A stretch of 64,000 bases of DNA from Amycolatopsis sp. MtRt-6 (GTDB lineage: Bacteria > Actinomycetota > Actinomycetes > Mycobacteriales > Pseudonocardiaceae): contig NZ_JADWPD010000017.1 in the NCBI RefSeq assembly GCF_017308975.1, positions 1-64,000 on the forward strand, written 5' to 3'. Below, in pieces: positions 34,830 to 43,212 of this stretch. The notes below the pieces were generated by a model. The model saw only the letters and a list, made by a program, of their open reading frames with translations, had not been told where the DNA came from and made no database searches. The stretch's first letter is position 1. Every line of letters begins with the position of its first letter. Made by a program: the position numbers and the translations under genes.

Positions 34830-35546
34830 ATGAGCACGGGGTCCGGATTCGACGGCGAACCACCCGCGGGGCACAGCCCCGGCGGGCGTGGGGACGACGG
34901 CACGTTCGCCGACGTCCTCAACGGGTTCACGCTGGATTCCGGCCGTGCCCGCCGGAAGCGCAAGAAGAGCAAGGAGTCCCCGCCACCCCCGGCCGCCGGT
35001 GCGTACGCGGCCGCGGATCCGCCGGCGTCCGCGCCGTCGGCCGACCAAGGAGATCGTGTGACCTCTTTAGTCTCGCCACCCGGCAGTACCGACGGGGACA
35101 GCCCCAGACCAGGTGGTTTGTTCGACCCGGGGCCGCCCAGCGGCGAATTCGTCATGCCCGCGGTGTTCGAGCAGCCGCCCGCGCCCGAGGAGCTGACGGC
35201 GATCGTCCGGCCCTACGCGCTGACCGGCGGCCGCACCCGGGCCAATTACGCCCTGGAGCTGGAGACACTGATCTCCGCGAAGGACTACGCTGCCACCGGT
35301 GGCTTCCCCGAAGTGGCCGCGGAGCAGATCGAGTGCATCTCGATCATGGAAGAGTGCCGGACCCCCCGTTCGGTCGCCGAGATCGTTTCGGCGCTGCGGG
35401 TGCCTCTGGGCGTGGCCCGGGTGCTGATCAGCGACGCGGCGGACGCGGGGCTGGTCACGGTGCACAAGACGATTACGGGCAATGACGGCGCCGAGGCACA
35501 TCTGGTGTTGATGGAAAGGGTTTTGAGTGGACTCCGTCGGCTTTAA
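34830..35546 (+). CDS. cvnC: DUF742 protein of the conservon, with N-terminal extension
   Basis: A 238-residue protein from the ATG at 34830. The DUF742 domain fills the C-terminal half (VRPYALTGGRTRANYALELETLIS to DAGLVTVHK), a winged-helix-like fold (SVAEIVSALRVPLGVARVLI). Residues 1-110 are an unusual low-complexity extension with a basic RARRKRKKSK patch. An internal GTG at 35058 has AAGGAG just upstream and would give a 162-residue product close to the usual family length plus linker. Both forms may be made. Its end overlaps cvnD by 20 bases. Confidence 0.87.
   Translation: MSTGSGFDGEPPAGHSPGGRGDDGTFADVLNGFTLDSGRARRKRKKSKESPPPPAAGAYAAADPPASAPSADQGDRVTSLVSPPGSTDGDSPRPGGLFDPGPPSGEFVMPAVFEQPPAPEELTAIVRPYALTGGRTRANYALELETLISAKDYAATGGFPEVAAEQIECISIMEECRTPRSVAEIVSALRVPLGVARVLISDAADAGLVTVHKTITGNDGAEAHLVLMERVLSGLRRL
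35047..35060 (+). promoter_or_regulatory. Internal ribosome-binding site and GTG inside cvnC
   Basis: AAGGAG (35047-35052) is followed after five bases by an in-frame GTG (35058-35060). The spacing is as good as at accepted starts in the operon, so it marks either the true start of CvnC or an internal second product. Confidence 0.45.
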
Positions 35547-36138
35547 GGCACCGCGGGACACCGCGCCCCCGACCATGACATCCGCCAAGATCGTGGTGGC
35601 TGGCGGCTTCGGTGCGGGGAAGACGACCTTCGTCGGGTCGGTGTCGGAGATCGTGCCGCTGACCACCGAGGCGATGATGACCGACGCCAGCGTGGGCGTC
35701 GACAACCTCGACCACACGCCGGGCAAGTCGACGACCACGGTGGCGATGGACTTCGGCCGGGTGTCGCTGGACGCGGACCTGATCCTCTACCTGTTCGGCA
35801 CGCCCGGGCAGCAGCGGTTCTGGTTCATGTGGGACGACCTGGTCCGCGGCGCCATCGGCGCCGTCGTGCTGGCCGACACGCGCCGGCTGGCCGACTCGTT
35901 CGCGCCGATCGACTTCTTCGAGGACCGCGGGCTGCCGTACATCGTCGGCATCAACACGTTCGACGGCGTGCTGGAGCACGACATCAACGACGTCCGCGAG
36001 GCGCTGTCGATCGACCCGAACATCCCGATCGTCCGCTGTGACGCCCGGGACCGCGAGTCGACCAAGCAGACGCTGATCACGCTGGTCGAGTACGCCATGC
36101 GGCAGTGGATCGCGCTGCGGGCGGCCAACGCGCGCTGA
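35527..36138 (+). CDS. cvnD: Conservon GTP-binding protein
   Basis: A 203-residue small GTPase of the conservon/MglA-like class. G1 is GGFGAGKTT (residues about 23-31), G3 FGTPGQQRFW (about 82-91), and the G4 position reads NTFD instead of NKxD. It begins MDSVGFKAPRDTAPPT from a GTG that overlaps cvnC by 20 bases. By analogy to other conservons, it works at the membrane with CvnA-C as a heterocomplex resembling eukaryotic receptor-coupled GTPases, controlling development or secondary metabolism. No cytochrome P450, common after some conservons, follows. Confidence 0.94.
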   Translation: MDSVGFKAPRDTAPPTMTSAKIVVAGGFGAGKTTFVGSVSEIVPLTTEAMMTDASVGVDNLDHTPGKSTTTVAMDFGRVSLDADLILYLFGTPGQQRFWFMWDDLVRGAIGAVVLADTRRLADSFAPIDFFEDRGLPYIVGINTFDGVLEHDINDVREALSIDPNIPIVRCDARDRESTKQTLITLVEYAMRQWIALRAANAR

Positions 36139-36186
36139 CACGGTGGGCATCCAGGCCCGGGACGACCCCGGGCCCGGAGGCACCGC

Positions 36187-36747
36187 TCACGCACGGCGGT
36201 AGCGCAGCAGCACGACCTGGTCGTCGAAGATGCGCGACTGCGCCAGTTCCAGGCCGAGCCGCGCGGCGCCCTCGGCGAACGGCCGCTTGCCGCCGCCGAG
36301 GACGACAGGGTGCACGAACACCTGGTACTCGTCGATCAGGCCGCGCGCGGTGAGTTCGCCGGCCAGTTCCGCGCCGCCCATGAGCAGCACGTTCTCGCCC
36401 GCTTCGGCCTTGAGGGACGCCACCGCTTCGGTCAGGTCGCCGCCGAAGACGCGGGTGTTCCAGTCCGCCTTCTCCAGCGTCCGCGAGAACACGATCTTCG
36501 GCGTCGCCCGCCACACGGGCGCGAACGCGATGTCGTGCGGGTGGTCCGAGATCGACTCGGCGTCCGGCCAGTACGACGACATCATGTCCCAGACCTTCCG
36601 CCCGTAGGCGAACTCGCCGGCGCGCGCGCTCAGCTCCTGCGAGTAGGCCGACAGCTCCGGGCCCATCACCGGCCAGTCGAACTCGCCGTTCGGGCCCTCG
36701 ACGCAGCCGTCGAGCGAAACGTGGACCATGTAGACGATCTCGCGCAT
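36187..36747 (-). CDS. Dihydrofolate reductase/RibD C-terminal family protein
   Basis: A 186-residue NAD(P)H-binding reductase-fold protein. Landmarks are YMVHVSLDGCVEGPNGEFDW at the N-terminus, YGRKVWDMM, LMGGAELAGELTARGLIDE and HPVVLGGGKRPF. These place it with the many RibD_C-like proteins of unknown substrate found in actinomycetes. ATG at 36747 is chosen since GAGGAG lies seven bases upstream. It lies between the conservon and a DUF899 operon and is not obviously linked to either. Confidence 0.9.
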   Translation of the reverse strand: MREIVYMVHVSLDGCVEGPNGEFDWPVMGPELSAYSQELSARAGEFAYGRKVWDMMSSYWPDAESISDHPHDIAFAPVWRATPKIVFSRTLEKADWNTRVFGGDLTEAVASLKAEAGENVLLMGGAELAGELTARGLIDEYQVFVHPVVLGGGKRPFAEGAARLGLELAQSRIFDDQVVLLRYRRA

Positions 36748-36841
36748 TTCCATCTCCTCTGTCGGTATCGGACACTGTGCGGTCTGACACCAGGAGGTCG
36801 GAGCCGAGGACGGCGACCGGACACCGCCGGCGAAAAAACTT

Positions 36842-37492
36842 TCAGTACTCGTCGTGCCGGCGCCACCACGAGCCGGGAGCGTCGTCGCCGCGGCTCTCCT
36901 CTTCCCACGCCTCCTGCCGCCCCAGCGGCGTGATGTCGAGGTACCGGTGCGAGGCCAGGAACATTTCACCGCCCCGGCCGGAGGTGAAGTAGGTCCGGAA
37001 GACGTCGTCGCCGTCGCGGAGGAACACGCTGACGCCGAAGCCCGTGCCGACCCCGCAGTCCTCGGTGAAGCCGCTGCCGTGCGCGGACACCCACGGCACG
37101 TCCCAGCCCATGCGCGTCTTGTACCGCTCGATCTCGGCGAGGGTGGCGGGCGCGGCGACGGTGAGCGTGACGTCGCGGGCGTGCAGGTGCGCCAGGTGCG
37201 GCAGGTTGTCGACGAGCAGGGAGCAGCCGGGGCAGCCCGCCTCGTCGCCCGGGTGCAGCATGAAGTGGTAGACGATCAGCTGGCGGCGGCCGTCGAAGAG
37301 GTCGAGCAGGCTCTTCTCCCCGTCGGCGCTCTCGAACCGGTACTTCGCGTCGAAGCGGACCATCGGCAGCCGGCGGCGTTCGGCGGCGAGGTGGTCGGCC
37401 GCCTTCATGTGTGCCTTCTCCTTGGCGAGCAGCGCGTCGCGCGCGGCCTGCCACTCTTCGGGCGAGACGACGGCGGGCAGGGTGGCGGTCAT
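36842..37492 (-). CDS. DUF899 thioredoxin-fold protein
   Basis: A 216-residue protein of the DUF899 family. It has LIVYHFMLHPGDEAGCPGCSLLVDNLPH, where CPGC resembles a thioredoxin active site, then VAAPATLAEIERYKTRMGWDVPW and a C-terminal FLASHRYLDITPLGRQEAWEE. Function is unknown; a peroxiredoxin-like role is often guessed. It is the third gene of an ArsR-SRPBCC-DUF899 operon, overlapping the SRPBCC stop by four bases (ATGA). Confidence 0.92.
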   Translation of the reverse strand: MTATLPAVVSPEEWQAARDALLAKEKAHMKAADHLAAERRRLPMVRFDAKYRFESADGEKSLLDLFDGRRQLIVYHFMLHPGDEAGCPGCSLLVDNLPHLAHLHARDVTLTVAAPATLAEIERYKTRMGWDVPWVSAHGSGFTEDCGVGTGFGVSVFLRDGDDVFRTYFTSGRGGEMFLASHRYLDITPLGRQEAWEEESRGDDAPGSWWRRHDEY

Positions 37493-37920
37493 CGGGTGTC
37501 CTTTCGTCGGATGAAGCCGGTCAGGTCCTCGAAGCAGGAGGTCCAGCCCTCGTCGTGGGCGTCGCGTTCGGCGACGGCCGGGAAGCCGGTCTGGACGAAG
37601 GTCATCTCGGTCTTGCCCCCGACGTCGGCGAAGCCGATCGTCACGAGCGTCTCCAGTTCCTGCGCCTCCCAGGCGAAGGTGAACACGAGCCGGTCGGGGG
37701 CGCTGACTTCGCGGTAGACACCGCGCATCCAGTGGTCCTCGCCTTCGGGGGAGTGGATGCAGGCCCGCCAGCGGCCGCCGGGACGCGGGTCGACGGTGAC
37801 CGCGGAGCAGGTGAACCCCTGCGGACCGAACCAGCTCGCGAGCTGGTCGGGCTCGGTCCAGGCGGCGAAGACGAGGTCGCGCGGGGCGTCGAACACGCGG
37901 GTGATGGTGAGGTCAGGCAT
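37489..37920 (-). CDS. SRPBCC (AHSA1-like) domain protein
   Basis: A 143-residue small-ligand-binding fold protein. ITRVFDAPRDLVFAAWTEPDQLASWFGPQGF is the family N-terminus, and RPGGRWRACIHSPEG, REVSAPDRLVFTFAWE and HDEGWTSCFEDLTGFI follow. Such proteins bind hydrophobic ligands and are commonly translationally linked to ArsR regulators, as here (8-bp overlap with the preceding gene). The ligand is unknown. Confidence 0.93.
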   Translation of the reverse strand: MPDLTITRVFDAPRDLVFAAWTEPDQLASWFGPQGFTCSAVTVDPRPGGRWRACIHSPEGEDHWMRGVYREVSAPDRLVFTFAWEAQELETLVTIGFADVGGKTEMTFVQTGFPAVAERDAHDEGWTSCFEDLTGFIRRKDTR

Positions 37921-38239
37921 CGCCGGTCAGGCTCCTCAGGTGCTCCTCGAGGCGGTCGAACCCGTCGTCCCAGAAGCGGCGGTAGGTCGCCACCCAGTCG
38001 GCGACGTCTTCCAGTGGCTTCGCCTCCAGCCGGCAGGGCCGCCACTGCCGGGTGCGGCCGCGGGTGATCAGCCCGGCCTCTTCCAGGACCTTCAGGTGCC
38101 GGGACACCGCGGGCAGGCTCATCGGGAACGGCTCGGCGAGCTCGTTCACGGTCGCTTCGCCTGCCGAAAGGCGGGCCAGGATGGCGCGCCGGGTCGGGTC
38201 GGCGAGGGCCGAGAACGTGCGGCTCAGCGTGTCTGTCAT
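37913..38239 (-). CDS. ArsR-family regulator of the SRPBCC operon
   Basis: A 108-residue winged-helix repressor. FSALADPTRRAILARLSAGEA and MSLPAVSRHLKVLEEAGLI are the helix pairs, and GRTRQWRPCRLEAKPL is the wing. It lacks metal-binding cysteines. It heads the operon that includes SRPBCC and DUF899 genes and overlaps the former. A palindromic AT-rich site lies just upstream. It resembles the ArsR protein encoded near 5.3 kb (both end in a YRRFW stretch), so they may be paralogues. Confidence 0.92.
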   Translation of the reverse strand: MTDTLSRTFSALADPTRRAILARLSAGEATVNELAEPFPMSLPAVSRHLKVLEEAGLITRGRTRQWRPCRLEAKPLEDVADWVATYRRFWDDGFDRLEEHLRSLTGDA

Positions 38240-38250
38240 TTCACCATCCT

Positions 38251-38271
38251 GTTAATTAACGCACTTGTTAA
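38251..38271. promoter_or_regulatory. AT-rich palindromes, candidate ArsR operator
   Basis: GTTAATTAAC (38251-38260) is a perfect palindrome, followed by GCACTT and GTTAA, giving three half-sites. TTAAC(6)GTTAA (38256-38271) has the same 6-nt spacing as the site near 5.46 kb. It lies 12 bp before the arsR start, so autoregulation is probable. Confidence 0.6.
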
Positions 38272-38377
38272 AGATAGGCACGAGCTGGTGGTTGTCAAGG
38301 TTCTCCCGGGCTGCTGTGAGAGCTGCGTCACGGGTCATCGGGTTTCCAATAGTAGGAAGCCAAAGTATTTTGGAGGG

Positions 38378-41300
38378 ATGAGCAGCGAGCTGTACCGCCC
38401 CGTGCACCCCGTCCGGTTCGTCACGGCGTCGAGCCTCTTCGACGGCCACGACGCGTCGATCAACATCATGCGGCGGATCCTGCAGTCACAGGGCGCGGAG
38501 GTCGTCCACCTCGGCCACAACCGGTCGGTCGACGAGGTCGCCACCGCGGCCATCGCCGAGGACGTCCAGGGTGTCGCCATCTCCGCTTACCAAGGCGGGC
38601 ACGTCGAGTACTTCTCCTACCTGGTCGAGCTGCTGCGCGAGCGCGGCGCCGGCCACATCAAGGTCTTCGGCGGCGGGGGCGGGGTGATCGTGCGCGAGGA
38701 GATCGAGCTGCTGCACTCGCGCGGCGTCGCCCGCATCTTCTCGCCCGAAGACGGCTACGAGATGGGCCTGCCGGGCATGATCAACATGATGATCAAGGCC
38801 TGCGACGTCGACCTCGCGGCCGAGGCCCCCGCGCTGGACAAGGTGCTCTCCGGGGACGTCGCCGCGCTGTCGCGGGTCATCACCCAGCTGCAGGCTTCGA
38901 CGCTGTCCAGCGACCTGCTGGGCGGGATCACCGAGGCCGCGGGCAAGCGCGAGGTTCCGGTGCTCGGCATCACCGGCACCGGCGGCTCGGGCAAGTCGTC
39001 GCTCACCGACGAGCTGATCCGCCGCTTCCGCCTCGACCAGGAGGACAAGCTGCGGATCGCGGTGCTCGCCGTCGACCCGTCGCGGCGCAAGGGCGGCGGC
39101 GCGCTGCTCGGCGACCGCATCCGGATGAACTGCCTCGACGGCTCGCCGGTGTACTTCCGCTCCCTGGCCACGCGCACGACGTCGGGGGAGATCCCGGCCG
39201 GGCTGAGCGAGTCGATCCTGGCCTGCAAGGCCGCCGGGTTCGACCTGGTGATCGTCGAGACACCCGGTATCGGCCAGGGCGACGCCGGCATCGTCGACTA
39301 CGTGGACGAGTCGCTGTACGTGATGACGCCGGAGTTCGGCGCCGCGTCGCAGCTGGAGAAGATCGACATGCTCGACTTCGCCGACGTCGTCGCGATCAAC
39401 AAGTTCGAGCGCCGCGGCGCCGAGGACGCCCGCCGCGACGTCGCCCGCCAGCTGGTGCGCAACCGCGAGGCCTTCTCGGAGGGCCCCGAGGACATGCCGG
39501 TGTACGGCACGAGCGCGGCGAAGTTCAACGACGACGGCGTCACCGCGCTGTACCAGTACCTGCGCGGCCTGCTCGCCGAGCGGGGCCTCGGCGTGTCGGC
39601 GGGGACGCTGCCGAAGGTCGAAGGCAAGGTCTCGACCGACGCCTCGACGATCATCCCGGGCAACCGGGCTCGCTACCTGGCCGAGATCTCCGAGGCCGTG
39701 CGCGGCTACCACGCGAAGACCGCGCAGCAGGTCGCCGCGATCCGCAAGTACGAGGCCCTGAAGACCGCGCGTGACGAACTGTCCAACGTGGACGCGTCGA
39801 CCGACGCGCTCGACGGTCTCATCGCCGCCGCCGAGTCCGCTGTGGACGGCGAGTCGACAAAGCTCCTGGCGCGGTTCACGGCGCTGGCCGAGGAGTACCG
39901 CCAGGACGAGCTGGTCGTCAAGATCCGCGACAAGGAGCTGCGCACGCAGCTGTGGCGCGACACGCTGTCGGGCAACCGGATCCCGCGCGTGGCCCTGCCG
40001 CGCTACGCCGAGTCCGGCGAGCTGCTGTCGTTCCTGCGCCGCGAGAACCTGCCGGGCTACTTCCCGTACACCGCGGGCGTGTTCCCGTTCAAGCGCGACG
40101 GCGAGGACCCGGCGCGGATGTTCGCCGGCGAGGGCGACGCGTTCCGCACCAACCGCCGCTTCAAGCTGCTGTCGGCCGACTCCGAGGCCAAGCGGCTCTC
40201 CACGGCGTTCGACTCGGTGACCCTCTACGGCCACGACCCCGACACCCGCCCGGACATCTACGGCAAGGTCGGCACCTCGGGCGTGTCCATCGCGACGCTC
40301 GACGACATGAAGGTCCTCTACGACGGCTTCGACCTGACCGCGCCGAACACGTCGGTGTCGATGACCATCAACGGCCCGGCGCCGACGATCCTCGCGTTCT
40401 TCCTCAACACGGCGATCGACCAGAAGGTCGAGGCGTTCAAGGCCGAGCACGGGCGCGAGCCGTCGGACGCCGAAGCCGCCGAGCTGCGCGAGTGGGTGCT
40501 GCGCAACGTCCGCGGCACGGTGCAGGCCGACATCCTCAAGGAGGACCAGGGTCAGAACACCTGCATCTTCTCGACCGAGTTCAGCCTCCGGATGATGGCC
40601 GACATCCAGGAGTGGTTCATCGACCACGGCGTCCGCAACTTCTACTCGGTGTCGATCTCCGGCTACCACATCGCCGAGGCCGGGGCGAACCCGATCTCGC
40701 AGCTGGCGTTCACGCTGTCCAACGGCTTCACCTACGTCGAGTCGTACCTCGCGCGCGGCATGGACATCGACGACTTCGCGCCGAACCTGTCGTTCTTCTT
40801 CTCCAACGGCATGGACGCGGAGTACTCGGTGCTCGGCCGGGTGGCGCGGCGGATCTGGGCGGTGGCGATGCGCGAGCGCTACGGCGCGAACGAGCGGTCG
40901 CAGAAGCTCAAGTACCACGTGCAGACGTCCGGGCGGTCGCTGCACGCGCAGGAGATGAGCTTCAACGACATCCGTACCACGCTGCAGGCGCTGTGCGCGC
41001 TGTACGACAACGCGAACTCCTTGCACACCAACGCGTTCGACGAGGCGATCACGACGCCGTCGGAGTCGTCCGTGCGCCGCGCGATGGCCATCCAGATGAT
41101 CATCAACAAGGAGTGGGGCCTGTCGAAGAACGAGAACCCGCTGCAGGGTTCGTTCGTCATCGACGAGCTGACCGACCTGGTCGAGGAGGCCGTGCTGGCC
41201 GAGTTCGACCGCATTTCCGAGCGCGGCGGCGTGCTCGGCGCGATGGAGACGGGCTACCAGCGCGGCAAGATCCAGGACGAGTCGATCCTGTACGAGCGCA

Positions 41301-41611
41301 AGAAGCACGACGGCTCGCTGCCGATCATCGGCGTCAACACGTTCCGCAACCCGCACGCGGGGGAGGAGGACGTCGAGGTGGAGCTCGCGCGGGCGACGGA
41401 GGACGAGAAGCAGTCCCAGCTGGACCGCCTCGCGGACTTCCAGCACCGCCACCACGAGGAGGCCCAGCAGGCGCTGAAGGCACTGCGCGAGGCGGCCACC
41501 CGCGGCGGCAACCTGTTCGGGGTGCTGATGGACGCCGCGCGGGTGTGCTCGCTCGGGCAGATCACGGAGGCGTTCTTCGAGGTCGGCGGCCAGTACCGGC
41601 GCAACGTCTAG
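38378..41611 (+). CDS. icmF: Fused isobutyryl-CoA mutase (IcmF)
   Basis: Adenosylcobalamin enzyme that isomerises isobutyryl-CoA and n-butyryl-CoA, with a built-in chaperone. The 1077 residues are ordered: B12-binding domain (about 12-140, lower ligand His24 in FDGHDASI), MeaB-like GTPase (P-loop GTGGSGKSS at 200-208, VETPGIGQGD, and NKFERRGAEDA), linker, then the mutase barrel (about 540-1065: FPYTAGVFPFKR, DILKEDQGQNTCIFSTEFSL, TNAFDEAITTPSE). ATG with TGGAGGG. Length fits the family. It would link branched-chain acyl-CoA (valine, or side-chain products) to butyrate metabolism. Pivalyl-CoA or related substrates cannot be excluded without checking the two selectivity residues. Confidence 0.95.
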   Translation: MSSELYRPVHPVRFVTASSLFDGHDASINIMRRILQSQGAEVVHLGHNRSVDEVATAAIAEDVQGVAISAYQGGHVEYFSYLVELLRERGAGHIKVFGGGGGVIVREEIELLHSRGVARIFSPEDGYEMGLPGMINMMIKACDVDLAAEAPALDKVLSGDVAALSRVITQLQASTLSSDLLGGITEAAGKREVPVLGITGTGGSGKSSLTDELIRRFRLDQEDKLRIAVLAVDPSRRKGGGALLGDRIRMNCLDGSPVYFRSLATRTTSGEIPAGLSESILACKAAGFDLVIVETPGIGQGDAGIVDYVDESLYVMTPEFGAASQLEKIDMLDFADVVAINKFERRGAEDARRDVARQLVRNREAFSEGPEDMPVYGTSAAKFNDDGVTALYQYLRGLLAERGLGVSAGTLPKVEGKVSTDASTIIPGNRARYLAEISEAVRGYHAKTAQQVAAIRKYEALKTARDELSNVDASTDALDGLIAAAESAVDGESTKLLARFTALAEEYRQDELVVKIRDKELRTQLWRDTLSGNRIPRVALPRYAESGELLSFLRRENLPGYFPYTAGVFPFKRDGEDPARMFAGEGDAFRTNRRFKLLSADSEAKRLSTAFDSVTLYGHDPDTRPDIYGKVGTSGVSIATLDDMKVLYDGFDLTAPNTSVSMTINGPAPTILAFFLNTAIDQKVEAFKAEHGREPSDAEAAELREWVLRNVRGTVQADILKEDQGQNTCIFSTEFSLRMMADIQEWFIDHGVRNFYSVSISGYHIAEAGANPISQLAFTLSNGFTYVESYLARGMDIDDFAPNLSFFFSNGMDAEYSVLGRVARRIWAVAMRERYGANERSQKLKYHVQTSGRSLHAQEMSFNDIRTTLQALCALYDNANSLHTNAFDEAITTPSESSVRRAMAIQMIINKEWGLSKNENPLQGSFVIDELTDLVEEAVLAEFDRISERGGVLGAMETGYQRGKIQDESILYERKKHDGSLPIIGVNTFRNPHAGEEDVEVELARATEDEKQSQLDRLADFQHRHHEEAQQALKALREAATRGGNLFGVLMDAARVCSLGQITEAFFEVGGQYRRNV

Positions 41612-41712
41612 CGGCGGACCGCGGTCAGCCGCCAGACCGGCGCCGGCCGCGGGGTACCGATGTCCCACGGCATCTCGCGGCCCATCGGGGTGGCGCCCTG
41701 GTAGCGATCCAC
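41608..41712 (-). pseudogene. Remnant of a SAM-dependent methyltransferase N-terminus
   Basis: On the minus strand a GTG opens a 34-codon frame, DRYQGATPMGREMPWDIGTP and so on, then a stop that overlaps the end of icmF. The YQGxxPMGRxxPWDIGxPxPA pattern is typical of the first residues of class I methyltransferases whose SAM loop should come right after. That loop is absent. It appears to be a fragment truncated at the icmF boundary. The call rests on pattern memory and is tentative. Confidence 0.4.
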
Positions 41713-41732
41713 CCCGGTGGTAGTGGTTGAGC

Positions 41733-42563
41733 ATGAAATTCGGGATTTCGACGTTCGTGACCGACGAGGGCATCCGGCCCGACGTCCTCGGTGCCGCGCT
41801 GGAAGAACGCGGCTTCGGCTCGCTGTTCCTCGCCGAGCATTCGCACATCCCGGTGAGCCGGGAAACCCCGTACCCGGGCGGCGGCGAGCTGCCGCGCGTG
41901 TACTACCGCACGCTCGACCCGTTCGTGGCGCTGACCGCCGCGGCGACGGCGACGTCGGAGCTGCTGCTCGGCACCGGGATCGCGCTGCTGGCCCAGCGCG
42001 ACCTGATCCACACGGCCAAGGAGGTCGCGTCGCTGGACCTGATCTCCGACGGCCGCGCGCTGTTCGGCGTCGGCGTCGGCTGGAACCGCGAGGAGATGCG
42101 CAACCACGGCACCGACCCGAAGACCCGCGGCGCGCTGATGGACGAGCACCTGGCCGCGCTCAAGGAGATCTGGACGAAGGACGAGGCCGAGTTCCACGGC
42201 GAGCACGTCGACCTCGACCCGATCTTCAGCTGGCCGAAGCCGGTGCAGAAGCCGCACGTCCCGATCTACATCGGCGGCGAGAGCGAAGCAGCCCTGAACC
42301 GCCTGGCGCGCTATGGCGACGGCTGGCTCCTCCGGGGCTACACGAAGTACCAGGAGGCGCAGCGCGTCCGCGGCTGGCTGGCCGACCAGGGCCGCGAGGA
42401 CGTGCGGTTCGCGGTTTTCGGCGGCCCGACGACGCCGAAGGTGATCGACGGCTTCCGCGAAGCCGGCGTCGAGCAGTACACGTTCCTGCTGGACACGCTG
42501 CCGGAGGCGGAGACGCTCAAGGCCCTCGACGAGCTGGCGAAGGTGGCCGCCGCGCACCGCTGA
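41733..42563 (+). CDS. LLM-class F420-dependent oxidoreductase
   Basis: A 276-residue luciferase-like barrel protein. KFGISTFVTDEGIRPDVLGAALEE, FLAEHSHIPVS, LGTGIALLAQRDLIHTAKEV and SDGRALFGVGVGWNREEM are typical of F420-dependent members; YIGGESEAALNRLARYGDGW closes the cofactor site. Substrate unknown. ATG at 41733, weak ribosome site. Its last 47 bases overlap the convergent mycothiol-dependent isomerase gene. Neighbouring KstR-linked genes suggest, but do not prove, a lipid role. Confidence 0.9.
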   Translation: MKFGISTFVTDEGIRPDVLGAALEERGFGSLFLAEHSHIPVSRETPYPGGGELPRVYYRTLDPFVALTAAATATSELLLGTGIALLAQRDLIHTAKEVASLDLISDGRALFGVGVGWNREEMRNHGTDPKTRGALMDEHLAALKEIWTKDEAEFHGEHVDLDPIFSWPKPVQKPHVPIYIGGESEAALNRLARYGDGWLLRGYTKYQEAQRVRGWLADQGREDVRFAVFGGPTTPKVIDGFREAGVEQYTFLLDTLPEAETLKALDELAKVAAAHR

Positions 42564-43212
42564 GGCCCGGCCACGGGCCGAGCTCCGGAAGGTCACCGGC
42601 GAGGCCCTCGCCGGTGGTCCGGCCGGCCAGCCAGGCGGCCAGGTCCCGCACGGGCCCGGTGACTTCGGTGCCCCCGGCGCCCCAGCGGCGATCGCCGGCC
42701 CGGGCCGCGACGCCGCCGGGCAGGCGCTCGGCGAGGAAGTCCACCGCGTGGACGGCGAAGTCCTCGGGCCAGTCGGCCACCCCGATGCCGACGTCGAGGT
42801 CGACGGCGTGGATCCAGACTTCCCGCCACCGCGCGAAGACCGTGCTGGACAGCCTGCCGTCGCGGTAGTCGACGTGCTGGTCCCAGTCGCGGACCCGGGC
42901 CCAGGCGTCTTCCAGGCGGACGGAGTGCCGGAGCAGGGCGCGCCGGTGCTCGTCGGCGGTGCGGCCCGCGGTCGCTTCGATGATGCCGTCGCGGTCGTGC
43001 GTCCGCGGGTCGTAAAGCGGGGCGAGGACGCCGAGCAGGGCCTTTTCGACCAGGTCGGCGAGCGCCCGCCCGGCGTCGGTGACGTGGGCCAGCACGTGCC
43101 CGCGCGTCCAGCCGGGCAGCGGTGACGGCTCGCGGACCTGCTCGTCGGTCAGCTCGTCCAGCGCGTGGTGCAGCCGGCGGTGCGCTTCGGCGACCGCCGC
43201 GACCGGGATCAC
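42517..43212 (-). CDS. Mycothiol-dependent maleylpyruvate isomerase family (DinB-like) protein
   Basis: A 231-residue protein of the TIGR03083/MDMPI group. The first domain is the DinB-type helical bundle with metal-binding His residues (LPGWTRGHVLAHVTDAGRAL and WREVWIHAVDLD), then an MDMPI C-terminal segment, ending in a disordered Pro/Arg tail. Members use mycothiol in transferase or isomerase reactions; the substrate here is not known. GTG overlaps the kstR stop by four bases (GTGA), so it is in an operon with kstR. It overlaps the convergent LLM gene by 47 bases. Confidence 0.9.
   Translation of the reverse strand: MIPVAAVAEAHRRLHHALDELTDEQVREPSPLPGWTRGHVLAHVTDAGRALADLVEKALLGVLAPLYDPRTHDRDGIIEATAGRTADEHRRALLRHSVRLEDAWARVRDWDQHVDYRDGRLSSTVFARWREVWIHAVDLDVGIGVADWPEDFAVHAVDFLAERLPGGVAARAGDRRWGAGGTEVTGPVRDLAAWLAGRTTGEGLAGDLPELGPWPGLSGARRPPSPARRGP

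Noticed and set aside
38486..41848. 1120-codon minus-strand frame opposite icmF
   Set aside because: Shadow of icmF; Arg/Val/His-rich and without known motifs.
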